A stretch of DNA of 64,000 bases, taken from Pseudoalteromonas shioyasakiensis (GTDB lineage Bacteria > Pseudomonadota > Gammaproteobacteria > Enterobacterales > Alteromonadaceae). The notes under the pieces were generated by a model. The model saw nothing but the letters and a program-made list of their open reading frames with translations. It made no database searches and was not told where the DNA came from. The stretch spans positions 186,001 through 250,000 of the forward strand of contig NZ_JANIGL010000001.1 in the NCBI RefSeq assembly GCF_024518675.1, in the 5' to 3' direction. Positions 9,424 to 19,079 of the stretch are shown one piece after another; the stretch's first letter is position 1; every line of letters begins with the position of its first letter. A program made the position numbers and the translations under genes.

Positions 9424-10329
9424 ATGATCAAATTACTCATCACGTTATTAACAGTGCTTTTGTGCGGTTGTACATCACTATTTGCCAGTGCTTCATCAAT
9501 AAAAGTGTTGCTAGTAGACGGTCAAAATAACCATTATGTTTGGCCGAAAACATCGAATATGATGAAAACATTTCTTGAGCAAACAGGTCAGTTTGAGGTT
9601 GATATTTATCGAACCGCAAAAACGTGGAATGGTGGCAAGTTGCAGGAGCAATTTCCTGCTAATGATGGAAGAAAGCATCAAGATTTCGAACAGCCTGTAA
9701 CAGACGAAACATTTTCACCTAACTTTGCTGATTATGATGTGGTGATTTCTAACTTTGGTTGGAAAGCGGCACCTTGGCCGAAACAAACAAGATTAGCGTT
9801 CGAAAAATTCATGAAAAATGGCGGTGGCTTTGTATCTGTTCACGCTGCTAACAACTCGTTTCCTGAATGGTTTGAATACAATCAAATGATTGGACTGGGT
9901 GGTTGGGGCGGTCGTAACGAAAAGAGTGGCCCTTACATTTATTTTGATGAACAAGGACTATTAAAGCGTGATACATCAAAAGGACAAGGCGGTGGACACG
10001 GTAAAGAGCATGCATTTGAAATCGTTTTAAGGCAGCCGCACCCGATCACAAAATTACTTCCTCAAAACTGGACTCATAGCAAAGACGAATTATACAACCG
10101 CCTACGCGGCCCAGCACAAAATTTAACTGTGTTAGCAAGTGCATTTGACGATAAAAAATTCAATGGATTTGGACGCCATGAGCCTGTGCTGATGACGGTC
10201 GAGTATCATCAAGGTCGAGTGTTTCACACGACGTTAGGGCATGGCATTGAAGTATTCGAAGATGAGCACTTTATAAATGTTATGCGCCGTGGGGTGGAAT
10301 GGGCAGCGGCAGGCAAGGTAAAAGATTAA
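9424..10329 (+). CDS. ThuA-like domain protein, exported
   Basis: The ATG at 9424 has AGGA five bases upstream; an ATG at 9400 lies inside the preceding gene and has a poor site. The 301-residue product opens with a hydrophobic export signal, either a weak lipobox (LLCGC) or an ordinary signal peptide ending about FASA. It then shows the ThuA fold: VLLVDGQNNHYVW near the start, DVVISNFGW, a GGGFVSVHAANNSFPEW core and a late ALGHG-like TTLGHGIE. The family (glutamine-amidotransferase-like fold, PF06283) is linked to trehalose or keto-sugar metabolism in rhizobia, but its biochemistry is not firmly settled. It is the last gene of the four-gene operon. I see no convincing terminator before the convergent regulator gene. 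Confidence 0.85.
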   Translation: MIKLLITLLTVLLCGCTSLFASASSIKVLLVDGQNNHYVWPKTSNMMKTFLEQTGQFEVDIYRTAKTWNGGKLQEQFPANDGRKHQDFEQPVTDETFSPNFADYDVVISNFGWKAAPWPKQTRLAFEKFMKNGGGFVSVHAANNSFPEWFEYNQMIGLGGWGGRNEKSGPYIYFDEQGLLKRDTSKGQGGGHGKEHAFEIVLRQPHPITKLLPQNWTHSKDELYNRLRGPAQNLTVLASAFDDKKFNGFGRHEPVLMTVEYHQGRVFHTTLGHGIEVFEDEHFINVMRRGVEWAAAGKVKD

Positions 10330-10393
10330 ACTGAAATATCAGAGTGTTAGCCGACAAATAAGTTATGGGTAGTGAACTGAAAAGTAAATAAGC

Positions 10394-11854
10394 TCATTTT
10401 GAAGTCGTTATCGTCGACTTTAATTGACCTTGTTGTTGGTATTCTTTTGGTGATAACTTAGTGTGTTTTTTAAATACCGTTGAAAAGTACGCTGAGTTAT
10501 TAAATCCTACTGCGTAGGCTGTTTCGGTGACTGTTTTAGTTGGCAAGAGCAACTTTGCTTGGGTTATTCTTACATCAGCTAGGTATTGATTAATCGTTGT
10601 TGCCGTTAGTTGTTTAAACACCTTCATTGTATGTGAGCGGCTCGCACCCACAGCGCTGACAATATCTGCAATGGAGATATCATGGCGGTATTGCTCAAGA
10701 ATATACGCTTTTACTTTATCAACAAGTTGTTGATCTGGAGTGTTACTGTTTAATTGATCAAGCGCGTAGTTTAATACTGTGATCACGTGATGTAGGGCTG
10801 CATCAATATTGACGATAGTGTTAGCATCATCAAGGCGATTGCCGATACTTTCAAGCTCATCAAGTAATACTTTACTATTCCCGCACTGAAAAATAACCCG
10901 ATCAAACATCATAAATGCGATTTCTTTTGCTCTTATCTGATAACAGCTAAACGAATTGTGGCAATAGCTTTTTAGTTTAACTAATAACTCGTCTAACTTG
11001 GTTGCTGTTAAATGTGGGTTAGCAGTACAGATAATCTCAAGTAGCGCTACACGCTCTTTAAGTGGATAGGCTTTGTTTAATTTGTCTGGGTAAAATTGGC
11101 TAAAGTTGCGATTATTAGCCGCTGTAAATTGCGCTATAGCCAGTGCATTTTTGTGTTCAGTGTGTTGTTTAATTTTACTATTTGTAAATTGAATATCTTT
11201 ATAAACTGCCCAGCTCCAAATTAGCGCACTTAAACTTGCCCCAACATAATAAATAACCCACAGCTCAAATGCGTTACCAATGCACATAAAAACACTGAGT
11301 GTGAGCGCACCATAAACATGAGTTGCAACATAGGCTTTAAGGTTTTTTTGTAATAGTAGGATGCAAGGGAGTAACAACTGCAAGCAGATCAACAGTAATT
11401 GAGAAGAGTAAATATGCTGTGCGTTTATGTTTTCTAACTTAACTAACCAAGGTAGCTCATTGGGACTGTAAAAATATAAAGGGGCTGCACAGAAGAAAAA
11501 GCACGACCATGCAATCCCAAGTACAACCGGTGTTATTAATAAGGGTTTGGGTAGCTGCAACTTAGCCTGTGTTAATAATGCAAAAAGTAAACTGGGGGTG
11601 CCAATACTAAAGAGCAAAATATTTCTAAAAAGATCATACCACCTTTTCCCTTCATGAAGTGGCATAACATTAATAATCGGGCCGCATAAAAAAAGAATAA
11701 AACAGACGATAAAAGCGCAATAAAAAGGGTAGGCAGCACCAATACGTTCGCGCACAAGCGTAAAATAAATGAGTACCATGATGAAAATGTTGGCAGCTGC
11801 AAATGGGATCACGGTACGTAAAAATATATCCCAATTTAATTCTGTGTAATACAT
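10394..11854 (-). CDS. AraC-family regulator with an N-terminal multi-pass membrane domain
   Basis: 486 residues. The first ~230 hold about seven hydrophobic helices, followed by a ~150-residue cytoplasmic linker. A C-terminal AraC/XylS helix-turn-helix domain (about 380-475) carries the family signatures DISIADIVSAVGASRSHTMKVFKQLT and AYAVGFNNSAYFSTVFKKH, close to the end. Membrane-embedded AraC regulators are known as one-component sensors that bind DNA from the membrane. The gene is divergent from the two sulfatase genes and convergent with the ThuA operon, so the sulfatases are its most likely targets (inference). A TTGTTAACAA palindrome lies 68 bases upstream of its start. The start codon lacks a strong SD. 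Confidence 0.88.
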   Translation of the reverse strand: MYYTELNWDIFLRTVIPFAAANIFIMVLIYFTLVRERIGAAYPFYCAFIVCFILFLCGPIINVMPLHEGKRWYDLFRNILLFSIGTPSLLFALLTQAKLQLPKPLLITPVVLGIAWSCFFFCAAPLYFYSPNELPWLVKLENINAQHIYSSQLLLICLQLLLPCILLLQKNLKAYVATHVYGALTLSVFMCIGNAFELWVIYYVGASLSALIWSWAVYKDIQFTNSKIKQHTEHKNALAIAQFTAANNRNFSQFYPDKLNKAYPLKERVALLEIICTANPHLTATKLDELLVKLKSYCHNSFSCYQIRAKEIAFMMFDRVIFQCGNSKVLLDELESIGNRLDDANTIVNIDAALHHVITVLNYALDQLNSNTPDQQLVDKVKAYILEQYRHDISIADIVSAVGASRSHTMKVFKQLTATTINQYLADVRITQAKLLLPTKTVTETAYAVGFNNSAYFSTVFKKHTKLSPKEYQQQGQLKSTITTSK

Positions 11855-11921
11855 CGCTAATTTTTATTTTTTATAGGGCAAGAACCAAAACAATAGTGGT
11901 GATGAGGGTTACAAGTCAAGT

Positions 11922-11931
11922 TTGTTAACAA
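11922..11931. promoter_or_regulatory. TTGTTAACAA palindrome in the AraC/sulfatase divergent gap
   Basis: Perfect ten-base palindrome in the 255-base gap between the AraC-type regulator and the first sulfatase. It shares the nine-base core TGTTAACAA with sites at 1094, 19066 and 19374. AraC proteins usually bind direct repeats, so a different regulator may act here. The rest of the gap shows no other clear element. Confidence 0.45.
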
Positions 11932-12109
11932 TTTACTTTTTTTGTAGTGGGGGGGATGAAATATAACTTATTTTAGTGTGTTGATTAGTAAAGGAAAGAC
12001 TATTTTATAACTCGTTATAGAGGATATTGAATGCGGTAAAGACGAAAGCTAATTTAAAGTGTCGGCATCATTTTCACATCAATCTAGATATCAGTTTTAA
12101 AGGGACATT

Positions 12110-13522
12110 ATGCGTATTCATTTAAAGTATATCTATTGGTTATTGCTGCTAAGTGCATTCAGTAATCTATGTTACGGCGAAGAGCAACCGAATATACTGT
12201 TGATTATCGCCGATGATGCGGGTTATCACGACTTCGGTTTTCAAGGCAGTGAAGTAATGCAAACGCCAACAATCGATAAGTTGGCAAGTCAGAGTGTTGT
12301 ATTTGAGCAAGCCTATGTAACAGCGGCTGTGTGTGGGCCTTCACGCGCGGGGTTGTATACTGGGAAATATCAGCAAAGATTCGGTTTTGAAGAAAACAAT
12401 GTGCCAGGTTATATGAGTACGTCAGGCTTTACTGGCGACAAAATGGGCTTGCCGCTTACTCAAGTAACGATGGCCGATCACCTCAAAGATCTGGGTTACC
12501 AAACTGGATTATTTGGTAAATGGCATCAAGGTAATCATGATGATTATCATCCAACTAAGCGAGGGTTTGATAATTTCTATGGCTTTCGTGAAGGCGCGCG
12601 TGGTTATTTTGCATACAGCAAAGCGGAACAACAGGCTTATCCTTCACAAAAGATGGAGCGAGACTTTAAGCACTATGCTGAACACCAAGGGTACTTAACA
12701 GATGCACTGGCGACTCAAACCAGTCATTTTATTACTCAATCAGTCGCAAATAAACGTTCCTTCTTTGCTGTATTATCGTTTTCGGCGGTGCATGCGCCGA
12801 TGCAAGCAACGGATGCTGATTTAGCTCAATTCCCTCATTTAACAGGTGAGAGGAAAATATTAGCTGCGATGAATTTTGCTATGGACCGTGCAATTGCAGT
12901 CGTATTAAATAAGCTTAACGCGCTTAGTATTAGTGATAACACTCTAGTGGTGTTTATTAACGATAATGGTGGACCGACTGATCAAAATTATGCCAATAAT
13001 TATCCATTAAGCGGTACTAAAGCCAATCACCTTGAAGGTGGGGTCCGAGTACCTATGTTATTAAAGTGGCCTAAAAGGCTTTCTAGTAATACCTCGCGCT
13101 ATACGTATCCGGTGAGTTCACTCGATTTGTTACCGACTTTTATTCATGCTGCTAATGGCAAAGTGACTGCGCAAATGAAGCTCGATGGCGTTGATTTAAT
13201 GCCATTTTTATTATCAAAAAAGACACAACGACCACACCAAACCTTGTACTGGAAAAAGGAATCCCGAGCTGCTATTCGCGACAAAGACCTAAAGCTACTG
13301 CGTTTTCCTGATCGACCCGCTGAACTGTATGACCTTTCTGTCGACGCATCAGAAAACCATAATTTGGCATCGAAGCAGCCAAACCAAGTAGCGCGCTTGA
13401 TGAAAAAATTATTCCACTGGGAATTAACCTTAGAAAGACCTTTATGGCAATTAAAACGTGTATACGAAGGTCGTGCAATGACACGTATGGATAACTATCG
13501 CACACATCAGAAAAATAATTAG
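12110..13522 (+). CDS. Exported type I (formylglycine) sulfatase
   Basis: 470 residues with a signal peptide (about 1-23, ending CYG). Metal-binding ADD motif at 34-36; catalytic Cys75 in CGPSR (75-79), the C-x-P-x-R site that a formylglycine-generating or anaerobic maturation enzyme converts to formylglycine; and a second metal motif NDNGG. The family (S1, alkaline-phosphatase superfamily) hydrolyses sulfate esters, in marine bacteria mostly on algal or animal glycans. No maturation enzyme is encoded in this window, so it must come from elsewhere. The next sulfatase begins 16 bases downstream, so the two form an operon, divergent from the AraC sensor. The specific sulfated substrate is unknown. 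Confidence 0.93.
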   Translation: MRIHLKYIYWLLLLSAFSNLCYGEEQPNILLIIADDAGYHDFGFQGSEVMQTPTIDKLASQSVVFEQAYVTAAVCGPSRAGLYTGKYQQRFGFEENNVPGYMSTSGFTGDKMGLPLTQVTMADHLKDLGYQTGLFGKWHQGNHDDYHPTKRGFDNFYGFREGARGYFAYSKAEQQAYPSQKMERDFKHYAEHQGYLTDALATQTSHFITQSVANKRSFFAVLSFSAVHAPMQATDADLAQFPHLTGERKILAAMNFAMDRAIAVVLNKLNALSISDNTLVVFINDNGGPTDQNYANNYPLSGTKANHLEGGVRVPMLLKWPKRLSSNTSRYTYPVSSLDLLPTFIHAANGKVTAQMKLDGVDLMPFLLSKKTQRPHQTLYWKKESRAAIRDKDLKLLRFPDRPAELYDLSVDASENHNLASKQPNQVARLMKKLFHWELTLERPLWQLKRVYEGRAMTRMDNYRTHQKNN

Positions 13523-13537
13523 AAAGAGGACTAAATA

Positions 13538-14983
13538 ATGAAACGACACTTGTTATTAATACTGATAACTATACTGGTGAGCATCGGCAGTATAAATACT
13601 TATGCCAATGAGAAAAAACCAAATATCGTGGTGATCCTCGCCGATGACTTAGGGTATGGCGATTTAGGTTTTACCGGTTCAAAAGAGATCAAAACACCAA
13701 ATATTGATGCATTAGCTAATAATGGTGTTAGCTTCAAAAACGCGTATGTAACGCATCCATACTGCGGGCCTTCTCGAGTCGGGTTACTAACAGGACGGTA
13801 TCAAGCACGTTTTGGTATGGAAAATAATGTCAGTTATATGCCTCAAGATAAATACATGGGACTGCCGCTATCAGAAAAAACACTTGCTAATCGTTTACAA
13901 GATGTAGGCTATCAAACCGCAGTATTTGGCAAGTGGCACTTGGGTGGCGCACCGCATTTTCAGCCCAATAATCGCGGCTTTGATTATTTCTATGGTTTTT
14001 TAGATGGTGGGCATAATTATATGCCTGATCAAGTGACAGTTGGCGGAGATGGTTATTCACTGCCGCTGATGCGCAACAATCAAGTGGCCGAATTTGATGA
14101 ATACTTAACGACAGCGCTTAGCCGTGATGCCGTGAAGTATATTCACCGACAGCAACAAGAGTCGCCATTTTTTATGTATTTATCTTACAACGCGCCTCAC
14201 ACGCCACTACAAGCACCCGCTGAATATATTGAAAAATATAAGCATATTGAAGATGAAGAGCGACGTATATATGCCGCTATGATCGATGTTATGGATGAAG
14301 GCATAGGTATGGTCATTGATGCACTTAAAGAAACCGCGCAATTAGACAATACCTTGATCATCTTTTTATCAGATAATGGTGGCGTATTCCCTGAAAGTTG
14401 GCAACCGAACAGCGATTGGGCTGACAACTCTCCTTTTAGACGAGGTAAAGTGGCTTTACTCGAAGGGGGTATTCATGTGCCTTTTATCGCACATTGGCCG
14501 GGGGTAATTCCTAAAGGCGAAGAGTTTACTGGTTTAATATCGTCACTTGATATTGCTGCAACCTCAGTGGCACTAGCGGGTGCTGATAATAAGAAATTAG
14601 ATGGTGTTAATTTACTGCCATTTTTACAAGGCACTAAACAAGGCAGCCCACATCAGGCGTTATTTTGGCGCTTAGAAGAGGCTCCTAATATTTATGCTGT
14701 ACGTACTGTTGATTATAAATATATGAACCAACCACTACCAAATGTAGGCCGCAGTTTTTTTGATATGAAAGCCGATCCGTATGAGCAATATAATTTGGTT
14801 GATACGCTACCCGCTGAACAAGCGAAATTAGCCAAGCTGTGGAATGAGTGGAATAAGCACAATACAAATAATGTGTTGCAACAATCATGGGAATACAAAG
14901 CACAAATAGATAAGTTTTTTGAGCAGTTAAATAAGCAGAATATTGAACAGGCAAAGCAAACGCCAAATTATGTTATTAAGTAA
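13538..14983 (+). CDS. Exported type I (formylglycine) sulfatase, second of pair
   Basis: 481 residues with a signal peptide (about 1-23, ending TYA), ADD metal ligands at 35-37, catalytic Cys76 in CGPSR followed by VGLLTGRY, a GKWHLGG motif and a SDNGG metal motif. It is clearly related to the upstream sulfatase but diverged in the substrate-facing parts, which suggests that the pair removes different sulfate groups from the same or related molecules (inference). SD-like AGAGGA stands eight bases before the ATG. A strong terminator follows, which closes the two-gene operon. Confidence 0.93.
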   Translation: MKRHLLLILITILVSIGSINTYANEKKPNIVVILADDLGYGDLGFTGSKEIKTPNIDALANNGVSFKNAYVTHPYCGPSRVGLLTGRYQARFGMENNVSYMPQDKYMGLPLSEKTLANRLQDVGYQTAVFGKWHLGGAPHFQPNNRGFDYFYGFLDGGHNYMPDQVTVGGDGYSLPLMRNNQVAEFDEYLTTALSRDAVKYIHRQQQESPFFMYLSYNAPHTPLQAPAEYIEKYKHIEDEERRIYAAMIDVMDEGIGMVIDALKETAQLDNTLIIFLSDNGGVFPESWQPNSDWADNSPFRRGKVALLEGGIHVPFIAHWPGVIPKGEEFTGLISSLDIAATSVALAGADNKKLDGVNLLPFLQGTKQGSPHQALFWRLEEAPNIYAVRTVDYKYMNQPLPNVGRSFFDMKADPYEQYNLVDTLPAEQAKLAKLWNEWNKHNTNNVLQQSWEYKAQIDKFFEQLNKQNIEQAKQTPNYVIK

Positions 14984-15012
14984 CCAGAGTTGATTTGGTT
15001 AACGAGTATAAA

Positions 15013-15033
15013 GCCCCAAAATTGGGGCTTTTT
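15013..15033 (+). terminator. Rho-independent terminator of the sulfatase operon
   Basis: GCCCCAA (15013-15019) and TTGGGGC (15022-15028) form a tight hairpin followed by five T. It lies directly before the convergent FG-GAP gene's stop. Confidence 0.85.
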
Positions 15034-15034
15034 A

Positions 15035-16963
15035 TCAGTATTTTATATTACCTATATCGATTAAACGGTCTGCGGGTTGATTACGCAATACTTGATTGCT
15101 GCCATCACGCCAAGTGACACTAATCTCCTTGATGTTAGCATCATTACCTAAGCCAAAATGGGCAATGTTCATTAAACTTTGTGAGTGGTTTGCACTGTGC
15201 GAACCGACAACTTGATATTGGGTCGTTTGGGCCGTTTTTATTTCAACCTTTGCCCCCATTGCATCAATCCCTGATGGCGAATATCCGATACGCACTAAGC
15301 TGTAATGGTTATTAAGCATCGCTGAGGTGTTTTTATACAAGTGCCAACGACCATTGTCGTCATCGCCACTGAGCAGATCAAGCTTACCGTCATGATTGTA
15401 ATCAAATGCTGCGCCCATATCTCCATGAGAATCTTGATTTAACTCGCTGGTGGCTGAATTTAATAGCTGGCTAGTAAATTGGTTATTGCCTTGGTTAATG
15501 AGCATCACATCGGCCACGCGTTGTTTTAAATGGCCAAATCGATACACCACGAAATCAATTAAAGTGTCATTATTAAAATCACCCGGCACCACGCCCCAGT
15601 TATTATCAATAGTTTGTTTTGGTAATTGCGCTGATATATCCGTAAGTTGACCTTTATCGTTACGTAGTAAAATATCACTTAATGCCAGATCTTGTGGTGT
15701 CCAATCTGTGTTATAGCTAGTGACATTTTTGAACGAAGCGCGCACATCCCATGCTAAATTATCCGCTAAATACCATTCTACCCGCCATTTGTTATTACCT
15801 AAATAACCAATATACCAGCCTGTTTTATTGATGTTTTTTGCAAATCCTTGGGCTTGATCTGCAGCGATGCTTTGATCTGAAGTTGGCGTATTGATGGGTA
15901 CCTGTTCGGCACCTAAAAAGACCGGCATAGCTTTCATTTTTTTGCCCCGAGGAAAATGATAAAAATCACTTAGAATCAAATCCCCCTGTGTTGTTAGGCT
16001 CAAGCCATCATGACTTTTATTGCCTTCGTCTCGTAAGTCTAAACGCTTTAGTTGGTCATTGTATGAAATACTATTATTGGCGATGGTGTAATGTAATTTG
16101 CCCCTAGCAAGGTAGTAGTCCATATCTCCATCATTATCGATATCGGCATGGGCGAGAGTTAAAGTACCCGTTGTATCGAGTGATTGTGGCAACACCTTAG
16201 CTGTGACATCGGTAAAACTAAAATCATTGTTGCCTTGTAAAATTACTAACGGGCTGTAACCATTAAAGCCGAAAATATCAGGAATGTTATCGTTATTAAA
16301 ATCAGTGATCAGCACGCGCTCGCTATTTAAATTTTCAAAGACGGGGGAAGGGTGATAATCGAATGTACCATTGCCGTTATTTTCAAATAAAATGTTACGG
16401 GGGCTCTGCTCTGTCACCATTTTTTCAGCGTTAACTTGCATAAAGTCCAAGTCGCCATCGTTATCTAGATCAATCCACCGCACAGAACGTCCTCGCGCTC
16501 CCATTTCTGATAAGCCAGCTTGCGCTGTAACATCAGTAAATTGACCTTGGTTGTTTTGTAATAACCGCTGTGGTTGCGGGCTAAGGCCATTACCGCCGCC
16601 TAATGATAATAAAATGTCATTATCGCCATCATTATCGTAATCGCCACTGGCCATGCCGTGTAAGTCAACTCGTGGGTAAATATCAGCTTGCTTGGTAAAA
16701 CTAAAGTCACTATTTGATAAGAATAACTGAACAGGCGTAGAGTCATGATTAGTTAGTAATAAATCATAGAGGCCATCGTTATTTAAATCAGATAGGGATG
16801 GGCCGCCGTACTTCCAATTTTTATCAGTTGTTAATCCCACTTCAACAGAGACATCGTCGAACATTATTTTAGGTTTAGCTTGCATGCTGGTATGTTGATT
16901 ACTGCAAGCTGTGATACAAAGTGCAATGGAGATAGCACTGAGTTTAAATACTGTATTGCTCAT
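15035..16963 (-). CDS. FG-GAP/VCBS repeat lipoprotein with C-terminal ASPIC/UnbV domain
   Basis: 642 residues. Lipobox ITAC with Cys20 predicts a lipid-anchored protein. At least seven calcium-loop blades of the D-x-D/N-x-D-G type (for example DLNNDGLYDLL, DYDNDGDNDIL, DLDNDGDLDFM, DYNHDGKLDLL) form an integrin-like beta-propeller. The last ~75 residues match the ASPIC/UnbV domain (GAKVEIKT, HFGLGNDANIKEISVTWRDG), as in CRTAC1-like proteins. In bacteria these are surface proteins, sometimes encoded next to TonB/SusCD-type systems, probably for binding rather than catalysis. It is convergent with the sulfatases and 12 bases downstream of the chemoreceptor gene, so these two may be cotranscribed. 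Ligand unknown. Confidence 0.88.
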   Translation of the reverse strand: MSNTVFKLSAISIALCITACSNQHTSMQAKPKIMFDDVSVEVGLTTDKNWKYGGPSLSDLNNDGLYDLLLTNHDSTPVQLFLSNSDFSFTKQADIYPRVDLHGMASGDYDNDGDNDILLSLGGGNGLSPQPQRLLQNNQGQFTDVTAQAGLSEMGARGRSVRWIDLDNDGDLDFMQVNAEKMVTEQSPRNILFENNGNGTFDYHPSPVFENLNSERVLITDFNNDNIPDIFGFNGYSPLVILQGNNDFSFTDVTAKVLPQSLDTTGTLTLAHADIDNDGDMDYYLARGKLHYTIANNSISYNDQLKRLDLRDEGNKSHDGLSLTTQGDLILSDFYHFPRGKKMKAMPVFLGAEQVPINTPTSDQSIAADQAQGFAKNINKTGWYIGYLGNNKWRVEWYLADNLAWDVRASFKNVTSYNTDWTPQDLALSDILLRNDKGQLTDISAQLPKQTIDNNWGVVPGDFNNDTLIDFVVYRFGHLKQRVADVMLINQGNNQFTSQLLNSATSELNQDSHGDMGAAFDYNHDGKLDLLSGDDDNGRWHLYKNTSAMLNNHYSLVRIGYSPSGIDAMGAKVEIKTAQTTQYQVVGSHSANHSQSLMNIAHFGLGNDANIKEISVTWRDGSNQVLRNQPADRLIDIGNIKY

Positions 16964-16975
16964 AGAAAATACTCC

Positions 16976-19042
16976 TTATAAGGTGTTGGTTGTGGGCTTA
17001 ACCAAAGTAAACTCATTAATGTAGCTTTCTAAGTTTTCAACAATATCAGCTAAGTTATCGACCGTTTGTTGGTTACTTTGGGTAGTACTTGCTACAGATT
17101 GAGCGTCAGTATTGATCAAGGTTATTTGCTCATTAATCGAGTTAGACACAGATGTTTGTTCTTCTGTGGCTGTGGCAATTTGCAGGGCCATGTCGATTAC
17201 TTGATCAAGCTGTTCTTTTAATTGTGTAAAAGCTTGTGTGTTATTGATGACATGATCAATTGCTTGGTTTGATTTTGTTTGTAGCTGCGAAATACTTTGG
17301 GTGGCTGTTGTTGCACCACTTTGAAGGGCATTTATTTGTCCTTGAATTTGTTTAGTTGATTGTTGCGTACGACTAGCAAGGTTTCTTACTTCGTCGGCGA
17401 CAACAGCAAACCCTCTGCCAGTTGTCCCTGCACGGGCGGCTTCAATAGCCGCATTAAGTGCAAGTAAATTAGTTTGCTCTGCAATACCTTCAATCACACT
17501 TAAAATATTGCTAATTAGCTGAGCTTGTTCATCTAGCTCTGTCACTATCTCAGTGGTCGTGCTGAGTTCTTCGCTTAGTTGTTGCATCATGGTTTGGCTA
17601 ATATTGGAGTTTTCTAAATTATTAGTTGAGAGTGTATGAGCTTGCTCTATGGCATGATGAGTGCGATTCGTCATGGACGACACTTCACTGATGGTCGCTG
17701 TCATTTGATTAATTGCCACGGAAATACTGTGTGTGGCTAATTGCTGGTTATTGCTCAACGAAGTACTGTCTTGTATTGCGTGGTGGATAGTGTCTGAGCT
17801 GTGTGATATTTGTTGCGACTGTTCGGTTATTTTCGTTAATGTGCTATGAAAGCTGGATAGTAATAAGTTAAATGCGTTAGTAAGCTCGGTTAGTTCATCT
17901 TGCCCAGTGTGATTAAATCTATATGTAAGATTTTTTGTACGTGCCAATTCACTCACATTCGCCACTATTTCTGATAATGGCTGGGTAATGCTGCGAATAA
18001 TAAACCATGAAAATAAAGCCAGAAATACAACTTGCAGAACAAGGGTTAAAATATTGTTATAGAGCTTTGTTTGTGCTTGGTCTATTAAACTATTTTTAGT
18101 GTCGATCAGCTCTTTAAGTACTATTTCAATGGTGCGCTGCTGTAATGCTGACACACTTTTTACAACCTCTGGCCAATCAGTGCCAGCGATATTTAGCGGT
18201 TTGTTGACTGTTTGATAGATATTTGTACGGGCTTGTAGTGCCACTTCTTCAGACTTTAAATAGCCCGCGTTTTGCGTCATTTGAGTAAACGCAGATTGTG
18301 CATTTGCAGTGGCAAAATTATAAAATAGGCCATTATAAGTTTGCACTGCGGTCGCGCTTCTGAAAATTTCGCCGTATATGTATACATCCAATTGTGTATT
18401 GCTTGCAGTATTTATAAAGCTATCGTGAAATGAGCGTTCGACACTGCTGGCGACTAAGTAATAGTAAGCATTTGACATTTTTCCTAACTGTTGTTCGCTA
18501 CTGGCGATGACCACAATTTCACTCAATGTCATTAATAATTTGCGGATCAGATCGTTAATTTCATACATCGTGTGAACTTCTCGACCAAATTGCGCTATGT
18601 AAGCTTTACTTAGGTGATTTTTTTCATCAGCTACTTGTCTGACTATTTGCAGATCGCTTAATTGTTTATCGATTATTTCAACTTGGTTATTCAAGGTCGG
18701 AAATTGCTTAATTGTCTGCTGGTTCTCAGTAATGAATTGTTTAAACTGATTAGCATTTATTAGCGCGTTTTGTCGATAAGCGAGCATCTGTTGCTGTGCT
18801 TGTTGCGCACCTGAAGCTGCATCAAGATACAACCTTGTGTAAAACCCTTCTTCTAACAAACTTGAAATCAGTGGGTAAGTAACATTAGCGTAATCGAGTA
18901 TTTCATCAAGCTTACTTATTGCTTGCTGCTGCGCCAAAGAGGAACGTACTTTTTCAACTGACATAAGCCCTGTAATTAGTAAGGGAATGAGCACTAGCGT
19001 TAAAATTCGTGTCTTTATTTTATAGTTATTTAGAAATGACAT
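16976..19042 (-). CDS. Methyl-accepting chemotaxis protein, probable NIT-type sensor domain
   Basis: 688 residues. A first transmembrane helix (about 12-30) is followed by a ~300-residue, mostly helical periplasmic region with a NIT-like segment ([15 protein letters not shown]). Then come a second transmembrane helix, a HAMP domain starting [15 protein letters not shown], and a cytoplasmic coiled coil with the strictly conserved receptor tip [18 protein letters not shown]. It ends without the NWETF pentapeptide that tethers CheR in some receptors. A 20-base perfect palindrome 18 bases upstream of the start is related to elements before the TonB receptor and the PhoD-like gene, so this chemoreceptor probably belongs to the same regulon (inference). 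The NIT assignment is tentative. Confidence 0.9.
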   Translation of the reverse strand: MSFLNNYKIKTRILTLVLIPLLITGLMSVEKVRSSLAQQQAISKLDEILDYANVTYPLISSLLEEGFYTRLYLDAASGAQQAQQQMLAYRQNALINANQFKQFITENQQTIKQFPTLNNQVEIIDKQLSDLQIVRQVADEKNHLSKAYIAQFGREVHTMYEINDLIRKLLMTLSEIVVIASSEQQLGKMSNAYYYLVASSVERSFHDSFINTASNTQLDVYIYGEIFRSATAVQTYNGLFYNFATANAQSAFTQMTQNAGYLKSEEVALQARTNIYQTVNKPLNIAGTDWPEVVKSVSALQQRTIEIVLKELIDTKNSLIDQAQTKLYNNILTLVLQVVFLALFSWFIIRSITQPLSEIVANVSELARTKNLTYRFNHTGQDELTELTNAFNLLLSSFHSTLTKITEQSQQISHSSDTIHHAIQDSTSLSNNQQLATHSISVAINQMTATISEVSSMTNRTHHAIEQAHTLSTNNLENSNISQTMMQQLSEELSTTTEIVTELDEQAQLISNILSVIEGIAEQTNLLALNAAIEAARAGTTGRGFAVVADEVRNLASRTQQSTKQIQGQINALQSGATTATQSISQLQTKSNQAIDHVINNTQAFTQLKEQLDQVIDMALQIATATEEQTSVSNSINEQITLINTDAQSVASTTQSNQQTVDNLADIVENLESYINEFTLVKPTTNTL

Positions 19043-19059
19043 AATGAATTAAACTCAAT

Positions 19060-19079
19060 GTTAATTGTTAACAATTAAC
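19060..19079. promoter_or_regulatory. 20-base perfect palindrome upstream of the chemoreceptor gene
   Basis: gttaattgttaacaattaac reads the same on both strands. It is centred on TGTTAACA (19066-19073) and lies 18 bases before the chemoreceptor start, where it would block transcription or translation initiation if bound. It is the most extended member of the four-site set in this locus. Confidence 0.6.
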
